From Devosia lucknowensis (GTDB lineage Bacteria > Pseudomonadota > Alphaproteobacteria > Rhizobiales > Devosiaceae), in contig NZ_FXWK01000002.1 of NCBI RefSeq assembly GCF_900177655.1, positions 62,001 through 126,000 on the forward strand: 64,000 bases of DNA. Reading direction: 5' to 3'. Positions 1-9,623 of this stretch are shown here, one piece after another. Under the pieces are notes generated by a model. It was given only the letters and a program-made list of their open reading frames with translations, did no database searches and had not been told where the DNA came from. The position numbers and the translations under genes were made by a program. Within the stretch, counting starts at the first letter, position 1. Every line of letters starts with the position of its first letter.

Positions 1-267
1 CGCCCCGATGATGTTGAACGTCAGCAGCAGATCGGTGAGGCCGGCATCGGCCATCACTTCGGCCTCACCCAGCTTCTGCACGGTTATGCCGACGGCGCCC
101 AGGTCGATCTGGCGCCTGGCGAAATAGGGCAGCTTGTGGGTCTTGATATGAGGCCGCAACGCAATGCCCGCTGCGTCTGCGGCATCCTGCGCCCGTTTTA
201 GATTGGCTTCGGCGCGGTGGAGATCGATGAGCACGGCAGGCGTGTCGAGGTCAGCGATATGTGTCAT
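1..267 (-). CDS. DSD1/D-threonine aldolase family PLP enzyme (partial)
   Basis: The first 89 codons of a gene run off the left edge of the window. The N-terminus reads DTPAVLIDLHRAEANLKRAQ and then RPHIKTHK. This is the hallmark start of the alanine-racemase-fold enzymes related to D-threonine aldolase and D-serine dehydratase, where the K of HIKTHK is expected to bind PLP. Such enzymes cleave or dehydrate D-3-hydroxy amino acids; the substrate cannot be told here. The start codon overlaps the stop of the upstream SDR gene by 4 nt (ATGA), so the two are translationally coupled and probably act in one pathway. The C-terminal metal-binding domain lies outside the window. Confidence 0.82.
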   Translation of the reverse strand, partial: MTHIADLDTPAVLIDLHRAEANLKRAQDAADAAGIALRPHIKTHKLPYFARRQIDLGAVGITVQKLGEAEVMADAGLTDLLLTFNIIGA

Positions 268-1040
268 TTGCCTCTCAGGACGTCGTTGACGAAGCGCAGG
301 TTTCCCGCCGTCAGGCCCGCATCGACGGGGATGGTCACTCCCGTGATACCCGATGCGGCATCCGACGCAAGGAAGAGAGCGGCGTTGGCGACTTCCTCCG
401 GGCTGACCATGCGTCCCAGGGGATAATGGGGCAGCACATCGTCAAGCAGGGCCGGATTGGCCGCGAGCCGATGGTCCCAGGCAGGGGTACGGACAGAACC
501 GGGCGCCACGACATTGGCGCGCACGCCTTCGCCACCCCGTTCCACGGCAATGGCCTTGGCATAGGCGACGAGGCCCGCCTTGGCCGCAGAATAGGCCGGA
601 TTGCCATAGTGCTGCAGGGCATTGACCGAGGAAATGAACACCACGTTGCCCGATCCGCGCCGGGCCATGGCATCGGTAATGGGGTCGACCAGCGCGTAGG
701 CACCATTGAGATTGATCGCCAATTCACTGGCCCAGACCGCGTCGTCCAACTGACCCAGATGCTCGGCGCGGGTGAACCCGGCATTGGCGATTACGGCGTC
801 GACGACGCCGTGGGCCGCGATGTCGGCCAGAATGGCGGCCCGGGTGGCCTTCGGGTCGGCCTGGTCGAACACGATTGTTCGCGCCAGCGGCAGTCCTTCG
901 AGCGAAGTTTGCTCCCGGTCGGCGCCGACGACACGGGCCCCGGCCGCATGAAAAAGGGTCACCAGCGTCTGGCCGATACCGCCGCCGGCTCCGGAGATGA
1001 GGACGGTTCTGCCCTCGAAACGGAAGGGAGATTGGGACAT
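264..1040 (-). CDS. SDR family oxidoreductase
   Basis: 258 residues, a classical short-chain dehydrogenase. The NAD(P)-binding motif GAGGGIGQ is at about residues 16-23, NAG at about 86-88, and the catalytic YSAAK (YxxxK) at about 149-153. It ends with the usual DGGLTAG-like tail (DAGLTAGN). I start it at MSQSPFRFEG, because an ATG further upstream would run into the end of the RidA gene and because GAGGA precedes this start. It lies 32 nt after RidA and overlaps the PLP-enzyme gene by 4 nt, so all three form one operon. It probably oxidises or reduces a hydroxyl of the amino-acid-derived substrate of that operon; the substrate is unknown. Confidence 0.85.
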   Translation of the reverse strand: MSQSPFRFEGRTVLISGAGGGIGQTLVTLFHAAGARVVGADREQTSLEGLPLARTIVFDQADPKATRAAILADIAAHGVVDAVIANAGFTRAEHLGQLDDAVWASELAINLNGAYALVDPITDAMARRGSGNVVFISSVNALQHYGNPAYSAAKAGLVAYAKAIAVERGGEGVRANVVAPGSVRTPAWDHRLAANPALLDDVLPHYPLGRMVSPEEVANAALFLASDAASGITGVTIPVDAGLTAGNLRFVNDVLRGK

Positions 1041-1072
1041 CTGTGCTTGTTCCTCGACCGCAGTTCCGGGGG

Positions 1073-1456
1073 CTAGGGCCCCTTGTAGGCGACGCATTCT
1101 ATCTCGACCTTGCAGTCCACCATCATGTGGCTCTGCACGCAGGCGCGCGCCGGTGGGTGCTCGCCGAAATAGCTCTTGTAGACGGCATTGAAGCTCCAGA
1201 AGTCGCGGGGATCGTCAAGCCAGACGCCGCACCGCACGACATGCTCAAGCCCGTACCCGGCCTCTTCAAGAATGGCGATGACATTCCGGATGGTGAGGTG
1301 GGTCTGCTCGACAATGCCGGTCCCGACGATTTCGCCGTCCTTCATGGCGACCTGGCCCGATACGTATAGCCAGCCACCGGCTTCCACCGCGCGGGCAAAA
1401 GGCAGGTTCTGTCCACCGGCGCCTGATTTGTCCGCACCATAGCGCTTGATCGGCAT
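1073..1456 (-). CDS. RidA family protein
   Basis: 127 residues, typical length for the YjgF/YER057c/UK114 (RidA) family. These proteins hydrolyse reactive enamine/imine intermediates released by PLP enzymes. The family signature is visible near the C-terminus (PPARACVQSHMMVDCKVEIE), with the Arg that binds the substrate carboxylate and the Glu of VEIE. The start MPIKRYGADKS was chosen because the longer frame upstream has no family similarity. It is the first gene of the leftward RidA-SDR-PLP-enzyme operon and diverges from an M81 peptidase. A RidA beside a PLP lyase/dehydratase makes sense as imine clean-up or as a dedicated deaminase step. Confidence 0.85.
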   Translation of the reverse strand: MPIKRYGADKSGAGGQNLPFARAVEAGGWLYVSGQVAMKDGEIVGTGIVEQTHLTIRNVIAILEEAGYGLEHVVRCGVWLDDPRDFWSFNAVYKSYFGEHPPARACVQSHMMVDCKVEIECVAYKGP

Positions 1457-1628
1457 TTTCGCCTCCAATGTGAAACTGAATTTCTTCCATTTCCAGAAAT
1501 ATCGTGATCGATCGGCATTTTGGAGAGGGTGACGCCCGCAAAATGTAAATTTCTTACGTGAAATGGCGAATTTCATGGTGTAGCGTATATGCTGCCCTCT
1601 GGGCGTCCCGCACATCCGGAATTCGTCC
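1457..1628. promoter_or_regulatory. Divergent promoter region with GAAAT/ATTTC palindromes
   Basis: This AT-rich stretch separates the divergent RidA operon and M81 gene. It holds a perfect palindrome TGAAAT-N5-ATTTCA at 1559-1575 and a second, ATTTC-CA-GAAAT, at 1489-1500. Both are of the size expected for a dimeric regulator. The palindromes suggest coordinated control of the two transcription units. No regulator gene is adjacent, so the protein that binds is unknown. Confidence 0.5.
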
Positions 1629-3086
1629 TTGCGCATTTTCACCGCGGCTCTCGCTACCGAAACCAATACGTTTTCGCCCATTGCCATCGACAAGCGGGCC
1701 TTCGAGGCGTCCCTGCATGCCAAGCCGGGACTTCATCCGGCGACGCCGACCCTGTGCACCGCGCCGATCACCGTGGGCCGCGAGGTCTGCGCGCGGGAAG
1801 GCTGGACGCTGATCGAGGGCACGGCAAGCTGGGCAGATCCGGCCGGGCTCGTGGCGCAGGCGACCTACGAGGAATTGCGCGACGAGATCATCGGGCAGTT
1901 GCAGGACGCTATGCCCGTCGATGCCGTGGTGCTCGGTCTGCACGGCGCCATGGTGGCGCAGGGTTACGACGATCCGGAAGGCGATCTCCTGAGCAGGGTG
2001 CGCGCCATTGTCGGCCCCGATGTGCTCGTCTGCGCAGAGCTCGATCCGCACAGTCATCTCACCGAAAAGCGGGCGGAAGCGGCCGATTTCTTCGTCTACT
2101 TCAAGGAGTTCCCGCATACCGATTTCGTCGATCGGGCGCGGGATTTGTGGGCGATTGCGGTGCGGACGCTCAAGGGCGACGTGCGACCGGCGATGAGCGT
2201 GTTCGACTGCCGCATGATCGACGTGTTCCCCACGAGCAAGCAGCCGATGCGGGGATTTGTGGACAGGCTATCAACATTGGAAGCCACCACCGAGGGGCTG
2301 CTGTCACTCTCGGTGGTTCATGGCTTCATGGCGGGCGATGTTCCCGAGATGGGAACCAAGATCGTCGCCGTCACCGACAACCGTCCTGACCTCGGCGCGG
2401 CGCTCGCGAGCCAACTGGGCATGGAGCTCTTCGCCATGCGCGGGACGTTCATGGTCAGCCAGGTGGACGAGGCCACGGCCGTGTCGGCAGCACTGGCCGC
2501 GCCGCGGGGTCCCGTGGTCATCGCCGATGTCTGGGACAATCCCGGAGGGGGCACCGCCGGCGACGCAACGGTGATCCTGGCAGAACTCATGGCGCGCGGC
2601 GCCGGGGACGTGGCCGTGGGCACGATCTGGGACCCGATCGCTGTCCAGATCTGTTTTGCCGCCGGCGAAGGCGCGGTGATCCCGCTCAGGTTCGGTGCCA
2701 AGTCAGCGCCGTTCACCGGCAGCCCGATCGATGCGCAGGTGACGGTCAGGCGCCTGGTGCGCAATGCCGAGATGAAATTCGGCGACAGCTTCGCGCCGTT
2801 CGGGGACGCCGCCTGGGTGCATTTCGACGGTATCGACGTGATCCTCAATTCCACCCGGGCGCAGAGTTTTGATCCGAGCCTCTTCTCGGCGCTGGGTATC
2901 GACCCGACGGACCGCAAGATCCTGCTGATCAAATCGACCAACCACTTTTACGAATCGTTCTCGAAAATCGCTTCCGAGATCGTCTACTGCTCGGCCGGAA
3001 AGCCCTACCCGAACCGCCCTGCGGAGACGGACTACCGCAAGGCGCGACGGACCATCTGGCCCATGGTGGACGATCCCTGGCGGTAG
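1629..3086 (+). CDS. M81 family metallopeptidase (MlrC-like)
   Basis: 485 residues, the usual length of the MlrC/DUF1485 family, whose founder hydrolyses linear peptides from microcystin degradation. Conserved blocks are visible: the N-terminal ETNTFSP at about residues 11-17, LHGAM at about 103-107, the metal-site-like DPHSHLT at about 139-145, and a C-terminal-half NPGGGTAGDATVI. The start is a TTG: reading MRIFTAALATETNTF from it restores the conserved N-terminus, and no ATG is available close by. It is divergent from the RidA-SDR-PLP enzyme operon, which suggests that the peptidase feeds an unusual amino acid to it. It converges on the GH20 gene with only 3 nt between the stops. The real substrate is not known. 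Confidence 0.85.
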   Translation: MRIFTAALATETNTFSPIAIDKRAFEASLHAKPGLHPATPTLCTAPITVGREVCAREGWTLIEGTASWADPAGLVAQATYEELRDEIIGQLQDAMPVDAVVLGLHGAMVAQGYDDPEGDLLSRVRAIVGPDVLVCAELDPHSHLTEKRAEAADFFVYFKEFPHTDFVDRARDLWAIAVRTLKGDVRPAMSVFDCRMIDVFPTSKQPMRGFVDRLSTLEATTEGLLSLSVVHGFMAGDVPEMGTKIVAVTDNRPDLGAALASQLGMELFAMRGTFMVSQVDEATAVSAALAAPRGPVVIADVWDNPGGGTAGDATVILAELMARGAGDVAVGTIWDPIAVQICFAAGEGAVIPLRFGAKSAPFTGSPIDAQVTVRRLVRNAEMKFGDSFAPFGDAAWVHFDGIDVILNSTRAQSFDPSLFSALGIDPTDRKILLIKSTNHFYESFSKIASEIVYCSAGKPYPNRPAETDYRKARRTIWPMVDDPWR

Positions 3087-3089
3087 GCT

Positions 3090-5096
3090 CTACTCGGCGG
3101 CCCAATGGCCGTACATGATCGGCATCAGGCCCACGAGCGACTTGAACCGCTCCCAGCTCTTGCGCTCCGGCAGCGTCCATCCGGATTCGGCCACAGCTGA
3201 AAGCCGCGGAAACACCAGGCGATCGAAGATGGCGCGGTCGGTCATGGACTCGCTCCAGATGCAGGACTGAATGCCCAGCAGGTGCTTCAACCCGGCCTCC
3301 GAAAAACCGGCGCGCGCTTCGAACTCGTAGGTTTCCTGCGGCCCGGACCAGCCGGCCCATCCGGCGCCGGGCTCCGCCCAGGAAACGCCATTGGCCATGT
3401 CGAGGTAGTAACGCTGCCCGGGCGACACGACGATGTCGAAGCCGCGCTCGGCCAATGCCGCGTTGATCTCGACATTGCGCCAGCCGATCACATAGGCCTT
3501 GTCCCTCGCCACCGCATCGCCATGCGCGGCCTCTTCCCAGCCGCCGGTGATGGCGCCCTTTTCGGCGATGTAGCGATGGACCCGCCTGATGAACTCCGCC
3601 TGGAGGATCGCGGTGGGCGAGCCCTCGATCTCGTCGGCGCCGTGGTGATTGCCGAGCTGGTTGTATTGCGCCTCATGCTTCTGGCGCATCGCCGGGCCCG
3701 CCAGCCTTTCCAGCATGTCGAGCGCCAGCGGCGAGCCGGACCAGGCCGCGAGCGGCACTTCGTCGGCACCGAGATGGAAGATGCCGGCGGGGAAAAGCTC
3801 CAGCGTCTCGTCGATCACCTTCTCGATGAAGGTGTAGACCGGTTCGTGCGCGGGGTTGAGGCTGTTGTTGGGAAACCCCTGCACCGACTGGTATTCGCCG
3901 GTTTCGGCGGGATCGCGCAATTCGGGCACGGCCTGCAGCGCAGCGTAGAAGTGCCCCGGCATGTCGATCTCGGGAATGACCGCCATCGCCAGATCGTCCG
4001 CGAGCGCCACGATCTCGCGCACAGCGGCCTTGCTGTAGTAGCCGCCGGTGGGTTGCGGCCCCGAGCCCAGGAGCGGCGGCAAGGCCTTGCCGTGCCCGCG
4101 CCACGCAGCGACTTCCGTGAGTGCGGGATAGGCGTCGATTTCGAGGCGCCAGGCCTCGTCCTCGGTCAGGTGCCAGTGGAACCGGTTCATCTTGTTCCAG
4201 GCCATGATGCGGATCAGCCGGCTGACCTCGGCCGTGGTGTAGAACTGGCGCGCCACATCCAGATGGCTGCCACGGAAACCGAAACCCGGTTCGTCGTTGA
4301 TGACGCCGCCAGTCGGCCAGGTGAAGGTGCCCGGATATTGCCGCGCCCCGCGCAGCATGTGGCCGAGGGTAACAAGGCCGTAGAAGAGACCGGCATAGGT
4401 GCTGGCGGAAATGCCGGCGCTGTTTTCGGCAAAGGCGATCTCGTAGGCCTCCTCGCCAAGACCCGGCTTCTCATTGACGTAAACCGCCATGCCGCCCTCG
4501 GACGCCGGTCGCACCAAGGCTTCCACCGGGAACAGTTCCGCGGTCAGATCCGAAAAGGCGTCGGCGGCGCGGACGGCGAGGTCGCCTTCGGGCCTGAGAT
4601 CCAGCCCCACCGGAGAAACGCGCGCGCCCGTCGTTGCGACATGCCGGGGCCAGGGAATGATCGAATGTGCTACCGGCGCCTTCGCGGGGACTGGGAAGCG
4701 AGCCGCCCCCTTGAGCAGCGGCGCGTTGTGTCCCTTGCCCCGGGTGGGCGCGGTTGGCACGGAGACCACGGTTCCGTCTTCGAGGACGACATAGGCTGCG
4801 TTGGCGCCGTCGCTCCAGTGGCGCAGACCATAGGACAGGCCCCGCGCCGTTGCGGTCCAGGTTTCGCCCGGCTGCAGCACGAATCCATCCGGCGGAGCGA
4901 TCAGCGTGTGATTGGAGAGACGCTCGAGCAGCTTACCATTTTCCAGGGTCGCGTGCGGATCGATGCGTGCAGGCCCGGAGAAACCGACGCGAAAATTGCG
5001 CAGCGGAACGTCACCGTTGTTTGTCAGCTCGATGCCATAGCCAAGCGGCTCGCTGTCGGTGGCGGGGGACCAGGTGGTGACGAGGGAAAATGGCAT
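3090..5096 (-). CDS. GH20 beta-N-acetylhexosaminidase
   Basis: 668 residues. It removes terminal beta-linked GlcNAc/GalNAc from oligosaccharides by substrate-assisted catalysis. An N-terminal beta-rich domain (about 1-130) precedes the GH20-b domain and the catalytic barrel, where FHWHLTEDEAWRLEI sits near residue 310. The catalytic Asp-Glu pair is in HLGADEVP near residue 445. There is no signal peptide, so it should act in the cytoplasm on imported oligosaccharides. It is the last gene of the leftward cassette that contains a CUT1 sugar ABC transporter and an RpiR regulator, pointing to chitin- or glycan-derived amino-sugar oligosaccharides. Confidence 0.9.
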   Translation of the reverse strand: MPFSLVTTWSPATDSEPLGYGIELTNNGDVPLRNFRVGFSGPARIDPHATLENGKLLERLSNHTLIAPPDGFVLQPGETWTATARGLSYGLRHWSDGANAAYVVLEDGTVVSVPTAPTRGKGHNAPLLKGAARFPVPAKAPVAHSIIPWPRHVATTGARVSPVGLDLRPEGDLAVRAADAFSDLTAELFPVEALVRPASEGGMAVYVNEKPGLGEEAYEIAFAENSAGISASTYAGLFYGLVTLGHMLRGARQYPGTFTWPTGGVINDEPGFGFRGSHLDVARQFYTTAEVSRLIRIMAWNKMNRFHWHLTEDEAWRLEIDAYPALTEVAAWRGHGKALPPLLGSGPQPTGGYYSKAAVREIVALADDLAMAVIPEIDMPGHFYAALQAVPELRDPAETGEYQSVQGFPNNSLNPAHEPVYTFIEKVIDETLELFPAGIFHLGADEVPLAAWSGSPLALDMLERLAGPAMRQKHEAQYNQLGNHHGADEIEGSPTAILQAEFIRRVHRYIAEKGAITGGWEEAAHGDAVARDKAYVIGWRNVEINAALAERGFDIVVSPGQRYYLDMANGVSWAEPGAGWAGWSGPQETYEFEARAGFSEAGLKHLLGIQSCIWSESMTDRAIFDRLVFPRLSAVAESGWTLPERKSWERFKSLVGLMPIMYGHWAAE

Positions 5097-5186
5097 ATCT
5101 AGACCTGACGTTGAATATTGGGAGGTCGTCTTTGCCTGGGTTGACCGGGCAATCCAGGGCGAGGCACACGCCGCGCCATGGTGGGG

Positions 5187-5209
5187 ATCACCCGGTCAAG
5201 CCGGGTGAT
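5187..5209. repeat. REP-like palindrome (9-bp arms, TCAAG loop)
   Basis: A perfect inverted repeat with arms ATCACCCGG and CCGGGTGAT around TCAAG, in the gap between the RpiR gene and the GH20 gene. The same architecture (9-bp arms, TCGAG loop) recurs at 59830-59852. This marks an interspersed palindromic element rather than a gene-specific site. Confidence 0.7.
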
Positions 5210-5246
5210 GACGAAGGAGCGGAAAGAACGGGATAAGACAGGTGCA

Positions 5247-6113
5247 TCAATCCCCCAGCGGCTGGGCGTCGTCGCCGTCTCGGAGGACCACGAGCTGGTG
5301 CTTGATGCGGCGCATGCTGGCGATGGCTGAGGGGCCCAGCCGGGCGGCGATCGTCTGGCTCAGGATGTCGAGCGTGGCGAGAAACGCGTAGCGGCCGGGG
5401 GTGGGACGGAGGATGTCCTGGTTCTCGCGCCAATGCACCGGCAGCAGGACATCGGCCTGTTCGGCCAGCGCCGACCCGGCACGCGACACCACGATGCGGG
5501 TGAGGCCGTATTCGCCTGCCACTGCGAGCGCCTTGGCCAGCGGCAGATTGTTGCCCGAGAGCGAAAAGGCGAGCACCACAGTGCCTGATGGGGCCGATGC
5601 GGCGCGCATCATCTGCACCTGGTGATCGGTGGATGCGCTGACCTTGAGGCCGAGGCGAAAGAGGCGCGCCTCGGCCTCGTTGGCGATCATCGAGGACGAG
5701 CCTCCCGAGCCGAAGCTCAGGACAAAGCTCGACTTGACCAGAGATTCAGCGGCGCGCTCGATGGCGTCGAAATCGAGATGTTCGAAGGCGTCGTAGATGG
5801 TGGACTGAATGCCGTTGACGACGCCCTGCGCGATCTCGTGCACGCTGGACGGGCCGGAGGAGGGCGCAAAATAGCGCTGGCCGACAAAGCGGGACTGGGC
5901 GAGCCGGACCTTGAAGTCGGCATAGCTGTCGCATCCGAGCCGACGACAAAAGCGGGTCACTGTAGGCGGCGACACATCGGCGTGAGCGGCAAGATCGACG
6001 ATGCTCATCTTGAGCACGCTATCGACGTCGGCCAGCACGATTTCGGTGAGGGCGCGCTCGGAGCGGGTGAACGCATCCTTCTCGGTCTGTAGCAGTCCCA
6101 CGATATCCAGCAT
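5247..6113 (-). CDS. MurR/RpiR family transcriptional regulator
   Basis: 288 residues. The N-terminal RpiR helix-turn-helix (about 1-80; DVSPPTVTRFCRRLGCDSYADFKVRLAQ) is followed by a C-terminal SIS domain (about 125-260; SFGSGGSSSMIANEAEARLFRLGL and FSLSGNNLPLAKAL), which binds phosphosugars. A strong GGGGGA ribosome site precedes the ATG. It lies 29 nt after the ABC ATPase gene and upstream of GH20 in the same direction, so it is probably co-transcribed with the cassette it controls. The likely effector is an amino-sugar phosphate such as GlcNAc-6P; this is inferred from the GH20 neighbour. Confidence 0.88.
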   Translation of the reverse strand: MLDIVGLLQTEKDAFTRSERALTEIVLADVDSVLKMSIVDLAAHADVSPPTVTRFCRRLGCDSYADFKVRLAQSRFVGQRYFAPSSGPSSVHEIAQGVVNGIQSTIYDAFEHLDFDAIERAAESLVKSSFVLSFGSGGSSSMIANEAEARLFRLGLKVSASTDHQVQMMRAASAPSGTVVLAFSLSGNNLPLAKALAVAGEYGLTRIVVSRAGSALAEQADVLLPVHWRENQDILRPTPGRYAFLATLDILSQTIAARLGPSAIASMRRIKHQLVVLRDGDDAQPLGD

Positions 6114-6142
6114 CGCGCATCCCCCCGGTCAGTGCTGGATGC

Positions 6143-7219
<1,077 letters not shown>

Positions 7220-7303
7220 GGTGACTCCAGCTTGGAAGGGCACCCCCACCTTAGCCTCCCCTAGGGAGGGAAGGACCGATCGGGGGTGATCGGGTATCTT
7301 GGG

Positions 7304-7329
7304 TGCCGCCGCCCCGAGGGGCGGCGGCA
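7304..7329. repeat. Strong hairpin behind the binding-protein gene
   Basis: A perfect 12-bp inverted repeat (arms TGCCGCCGCCCC and GGGGCGGCGGCA) starts 17 nt after the stop of the binding-protein gene on the same transcript. No U-run follows it, so it looks like an mRNA-stabilising stem rather than a terminator. The rest of the gap down to the ATPase start carries a second CCTCCC/GGGAGG stem near 7256-7270. Confidence 0.7.
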
Positions 7330-7346
7330 TCAGGTCTGGGAGGACC

Positions 7347-8570
7347 TTACTTGTACTGCTCGAGCTCGGCGGCAGCCGTTTCGAGAGCGGCCTGCGGCTC
7401 GGCGGCGCCGGTGACCACCGACTGAACCATTTCGATCATCACGTTCTGCAGACCGATATAGTCGGTGAACAGCGGCTCGGGACCACCGAACTCGATACCG
7501 TCGAGGAACGGCTTCCAGTAAGGCTTCTCGGCGACGAGCTCATCGGTCTGCGGCTGCAGCGGACGCAGCGGGGTCAGACCCTGGGCCATTTCAGCAGCCC
7601 ACTGGCGTTCACCATCGGTGATGTACTTGGCAAGGCTGATGGCCTGTTCCTCGACGCCCGTGCCCTTGAACACGGCCAGCGCGTCGGTGATCAGCAGCGT
7701 GCCGGGACCCTGGGAATCCGGGCCGCCAGGAAGCGGAGCCACGCCCCAGTTCATGCCGGCTTCGTCGGCGAGAATACCTGCGTTGACCGAGGCCTCGATC
7801 ATGGCGACGCCGCCATCGAGCCAGATGGCGCGCACTTCATTCTGTTCGTAGGCGGTCGGGCCTTCTTCAGAATAGGGAACGATTTCCTTGATCGCTTCGA
7901 GAGCGGCCAGGTTCTGCGGCGAGTTGAGCGTGATGTTGCCGTCGGCGTCGATCACCGAGCCGTTGTTGGTGTAAACCCAGTGCAGGAACTGGTGCATGGT
8001 GTTGTCGAAGGTCTTGGCGACAAGGCCATAGCCGGCAGCGTCGGTATTGTCGGTGACCTGCTTTGCGAAAGCGATCTTTTCAGCCCAGGTCTTGGGCGGC
8101 GTTTCCGGATCGAGACCGGCTTCCTCGAACAGGTCCTTGTTCCAGAACAGGGCCTTGGTGGAGAAAGCCACCGGCACGCCCCACTGGGTGCCATCAAAGG
8201 TCACGGTGTCGGGAACGTAGTTGTAATAGGACGCCTTTTCTTCGTCCGTCATCGGCACGGGGACGATCAGATCGTTCATCGCGAACTGCTTGAGCGTGCG
8301 CGAACCGACATAGGCGAGGGCAACCGGCGTGCCAGCGGCGGCAAGCGTGGTCACCTTGTCCTGGCACTGGCCCCAGCCCACCACTTCGGGCGCAACCTTG
8401 AAGCCGGGATTCTCTGCTTCCCACTCGGCGAAGTATTCGGCGTAGCCGGCGGTCAGCTCGTCACCGCAGTTGATGAAGGAAATTTCCTTCACGTCCTGGG
8501 CAAAGGCGCCGGTCGTGGCGCTGGTCAAAGCCAGCAATGACACGGTCACCAAACCGATAGTCTTGTTCAT
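7347..8570 (-). CDS. CUT1 ABC transporter solute-binding protein
   Basis: 407 residues. The signal peptide MNKTIGLVTVSLLALTSATT ends at AFA-QD (about residue 24), so the mature protein is periplasmic. The body is a family 1 extracellular sugar-binding protein (for example FWNKDLFEEAGLDPETPPKTWAE, and ALAVFKGTGVEEQAISLAKY). The start was set at the signal peptide; the longer frame adds only non-conserved residues. It belongs with the two permeases and ATPase around it and is predicted to capture an amino-sugar oligosaccharide for the downstream GH20 enzyme. Confidence 0.9.
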   Translation of the reverse strand: MNKTIGLVTVSLLALTSATTGAFAQDVKEISFINCGDELTAGYAEYFAEWEAENPGFKVAPEVVGWGQCQDKVTTLAAAGTPVALAYVGSRTLKQFAMNDLIVPVPMTDEEKASYYNYVPDTVTFDGTQWGVPVAFSTKALFWNKDLFEEAGLDPETPPKTWAEKIAFAKQVTDNTDAAGYGLVAKTFDNTMHQFLHWVYTNNGSVIDADGNITLNSPQNLAALEAIKEIVPYSEEGPTAYEQNEVRAIWLDGGVAMIEASVNAGILADEAGMNWGVAPLPGGPDSQGPGTLLITDALAVFKGTGVEEQAISLAKYITDGERQWAAEMAQGLTPLRPLQPQTDELVAEKPYWKPFLDGIEFGGPEPLFTDYIGLQNVMIEMVQSVVTGAAEPQAALETAAAELEQYK

Positions 8571-8675
8571 TTCAGTCTCCCTTGATGCGGGCCCCCTCGG
8601 GCCCTTCTGGAGCCGGACGGCGCAGGCTGCCGCGCCGGTCTCCAAACCCTTGTCGTCGCGCTCCCTGTTGCGCGC

Positions 8676-9623
8676 CTATTGCTTGACCGCCCCGGCCGTC
8701 AGTCCGGCCACCAGATAGCGTTGCAGGAACACGATCACGATCATGACCGGCAGAATGCCCACGAAGGACGCCGCCATCAGCTCGTTCCAGATCACTTCCT
8801 GCTTGCCGAAAAAGGCGAAGAGCCCGACCGGCAGCGGCATGAATTCAGTCTTTGAATTGAAGGTCAGCGCGAAGATGAACTGCTGCGCATAAGCGCCGAT
8901 GAAGGTCATGATCGCGACCACGACAATGCCCGGCATCGCCAGCGGCAGGATGACCCGGCGCAGTGTGTAGAGACGGCTGGCGCCATCGACCCAGGCGGCT
9001 TCATCCAGCTCACGCGGAATGCGCATCATGTAGGTGCGCAACAGCCAGACCGAGGACGGGATAAGGAAAGCGGCGCCGGGCACGATCATGGCCCAGTACG
9101 AATTGAGCAAGCCCAGGGTGCGCATGAGGCGGAACAGCGGGATCAGCAGCACCGCGCCGGAGAACATGTTGACGGCGAGGAAGGCGGCGAGCAACAGGCC
9201 GGCGCCGGCAAAATTGAAGCGGGCGAAAGCGTAGGCCGCGGGCACCACGATGGCCACGACGATCAGCGTCACCACCGTGGAGATGAAGAACGAGTTGAAG
9301 ATATGCATGCCCAGCGCGGGCACCGAGCTCCACATGGTGAAATAGGCGTCGAACGACCCATTTTTCGGGATGAAGCTGTAGGGCGTGGAGAAGAGCTGCG
9401 AGAGCGGCTTGAGCGAGACCAGGAAGCCCTCGATGAAGGGCGCCAGCACGAAGAACAGGAAGACCGCGAGGCCGGCATAGAGGGCCGCGACCTCGTACCA
9501 CTTATAGCGATCGATCATCGGCCGGGATGCCGCCCACAATCCGCGACGGACACGCGGTTGCGGCCGGACGCTGGCCTTGCTGTCGGCGGCGGCGACTTCG
9601 GTCGTGCGCGCGACGTCGCTCAT
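8676..9623 (-). CDS. CUT1 ABC transporter permease (MalG type)
   Basis: 315 residues with an N-terminal cytoplasmic tail of about 45 residues and six predicted membrane helices. The EAA coupling loop is visible as ELDEAAWVDGASRLYTLRRV near residue 205, followed by ILPLAMPGI. It partners the preceding MalF-type permease, whose stop codon overlaps its start by 4 nt, to form the channel of the amino-sugar ABC importer. Confidence 0.92.
   Translation of the reverse strand: MSDVARTTEVAAADSKASVRPQPRVRRGLWAASRPMIDRYKWYEVAALYAGLAVFLFFVLAPFIEGFLVSLKPLSQLFSTPYSFIPKNGSFDAYFTMWSSVPALGMHIFNSFFISTVVTLIVVAIVVPAAYAFARFNFAGAGLLLAAFLAVNMFSGAVLLIPLFRLMRTLGLLNSYWAMIVPGAAFLIPSSVWLLRTYMMRIPRELDEAAWVDGASRLYTLRRVILPLAMPGIVVVAIMTFIGAYAQQFIFALTFNSKTEFMPLPVGLFAFFGKQEVIWNELMAASFVGILPVMIVIVFLQRYLVAGLTAGAVKQ

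Noticed and set aside
3282..5102. A 606-codon open frame on the plus strand
   Set aside because: It is antisense to the GH20 gene, which has clear catalytic motifs, so it is a shadow.
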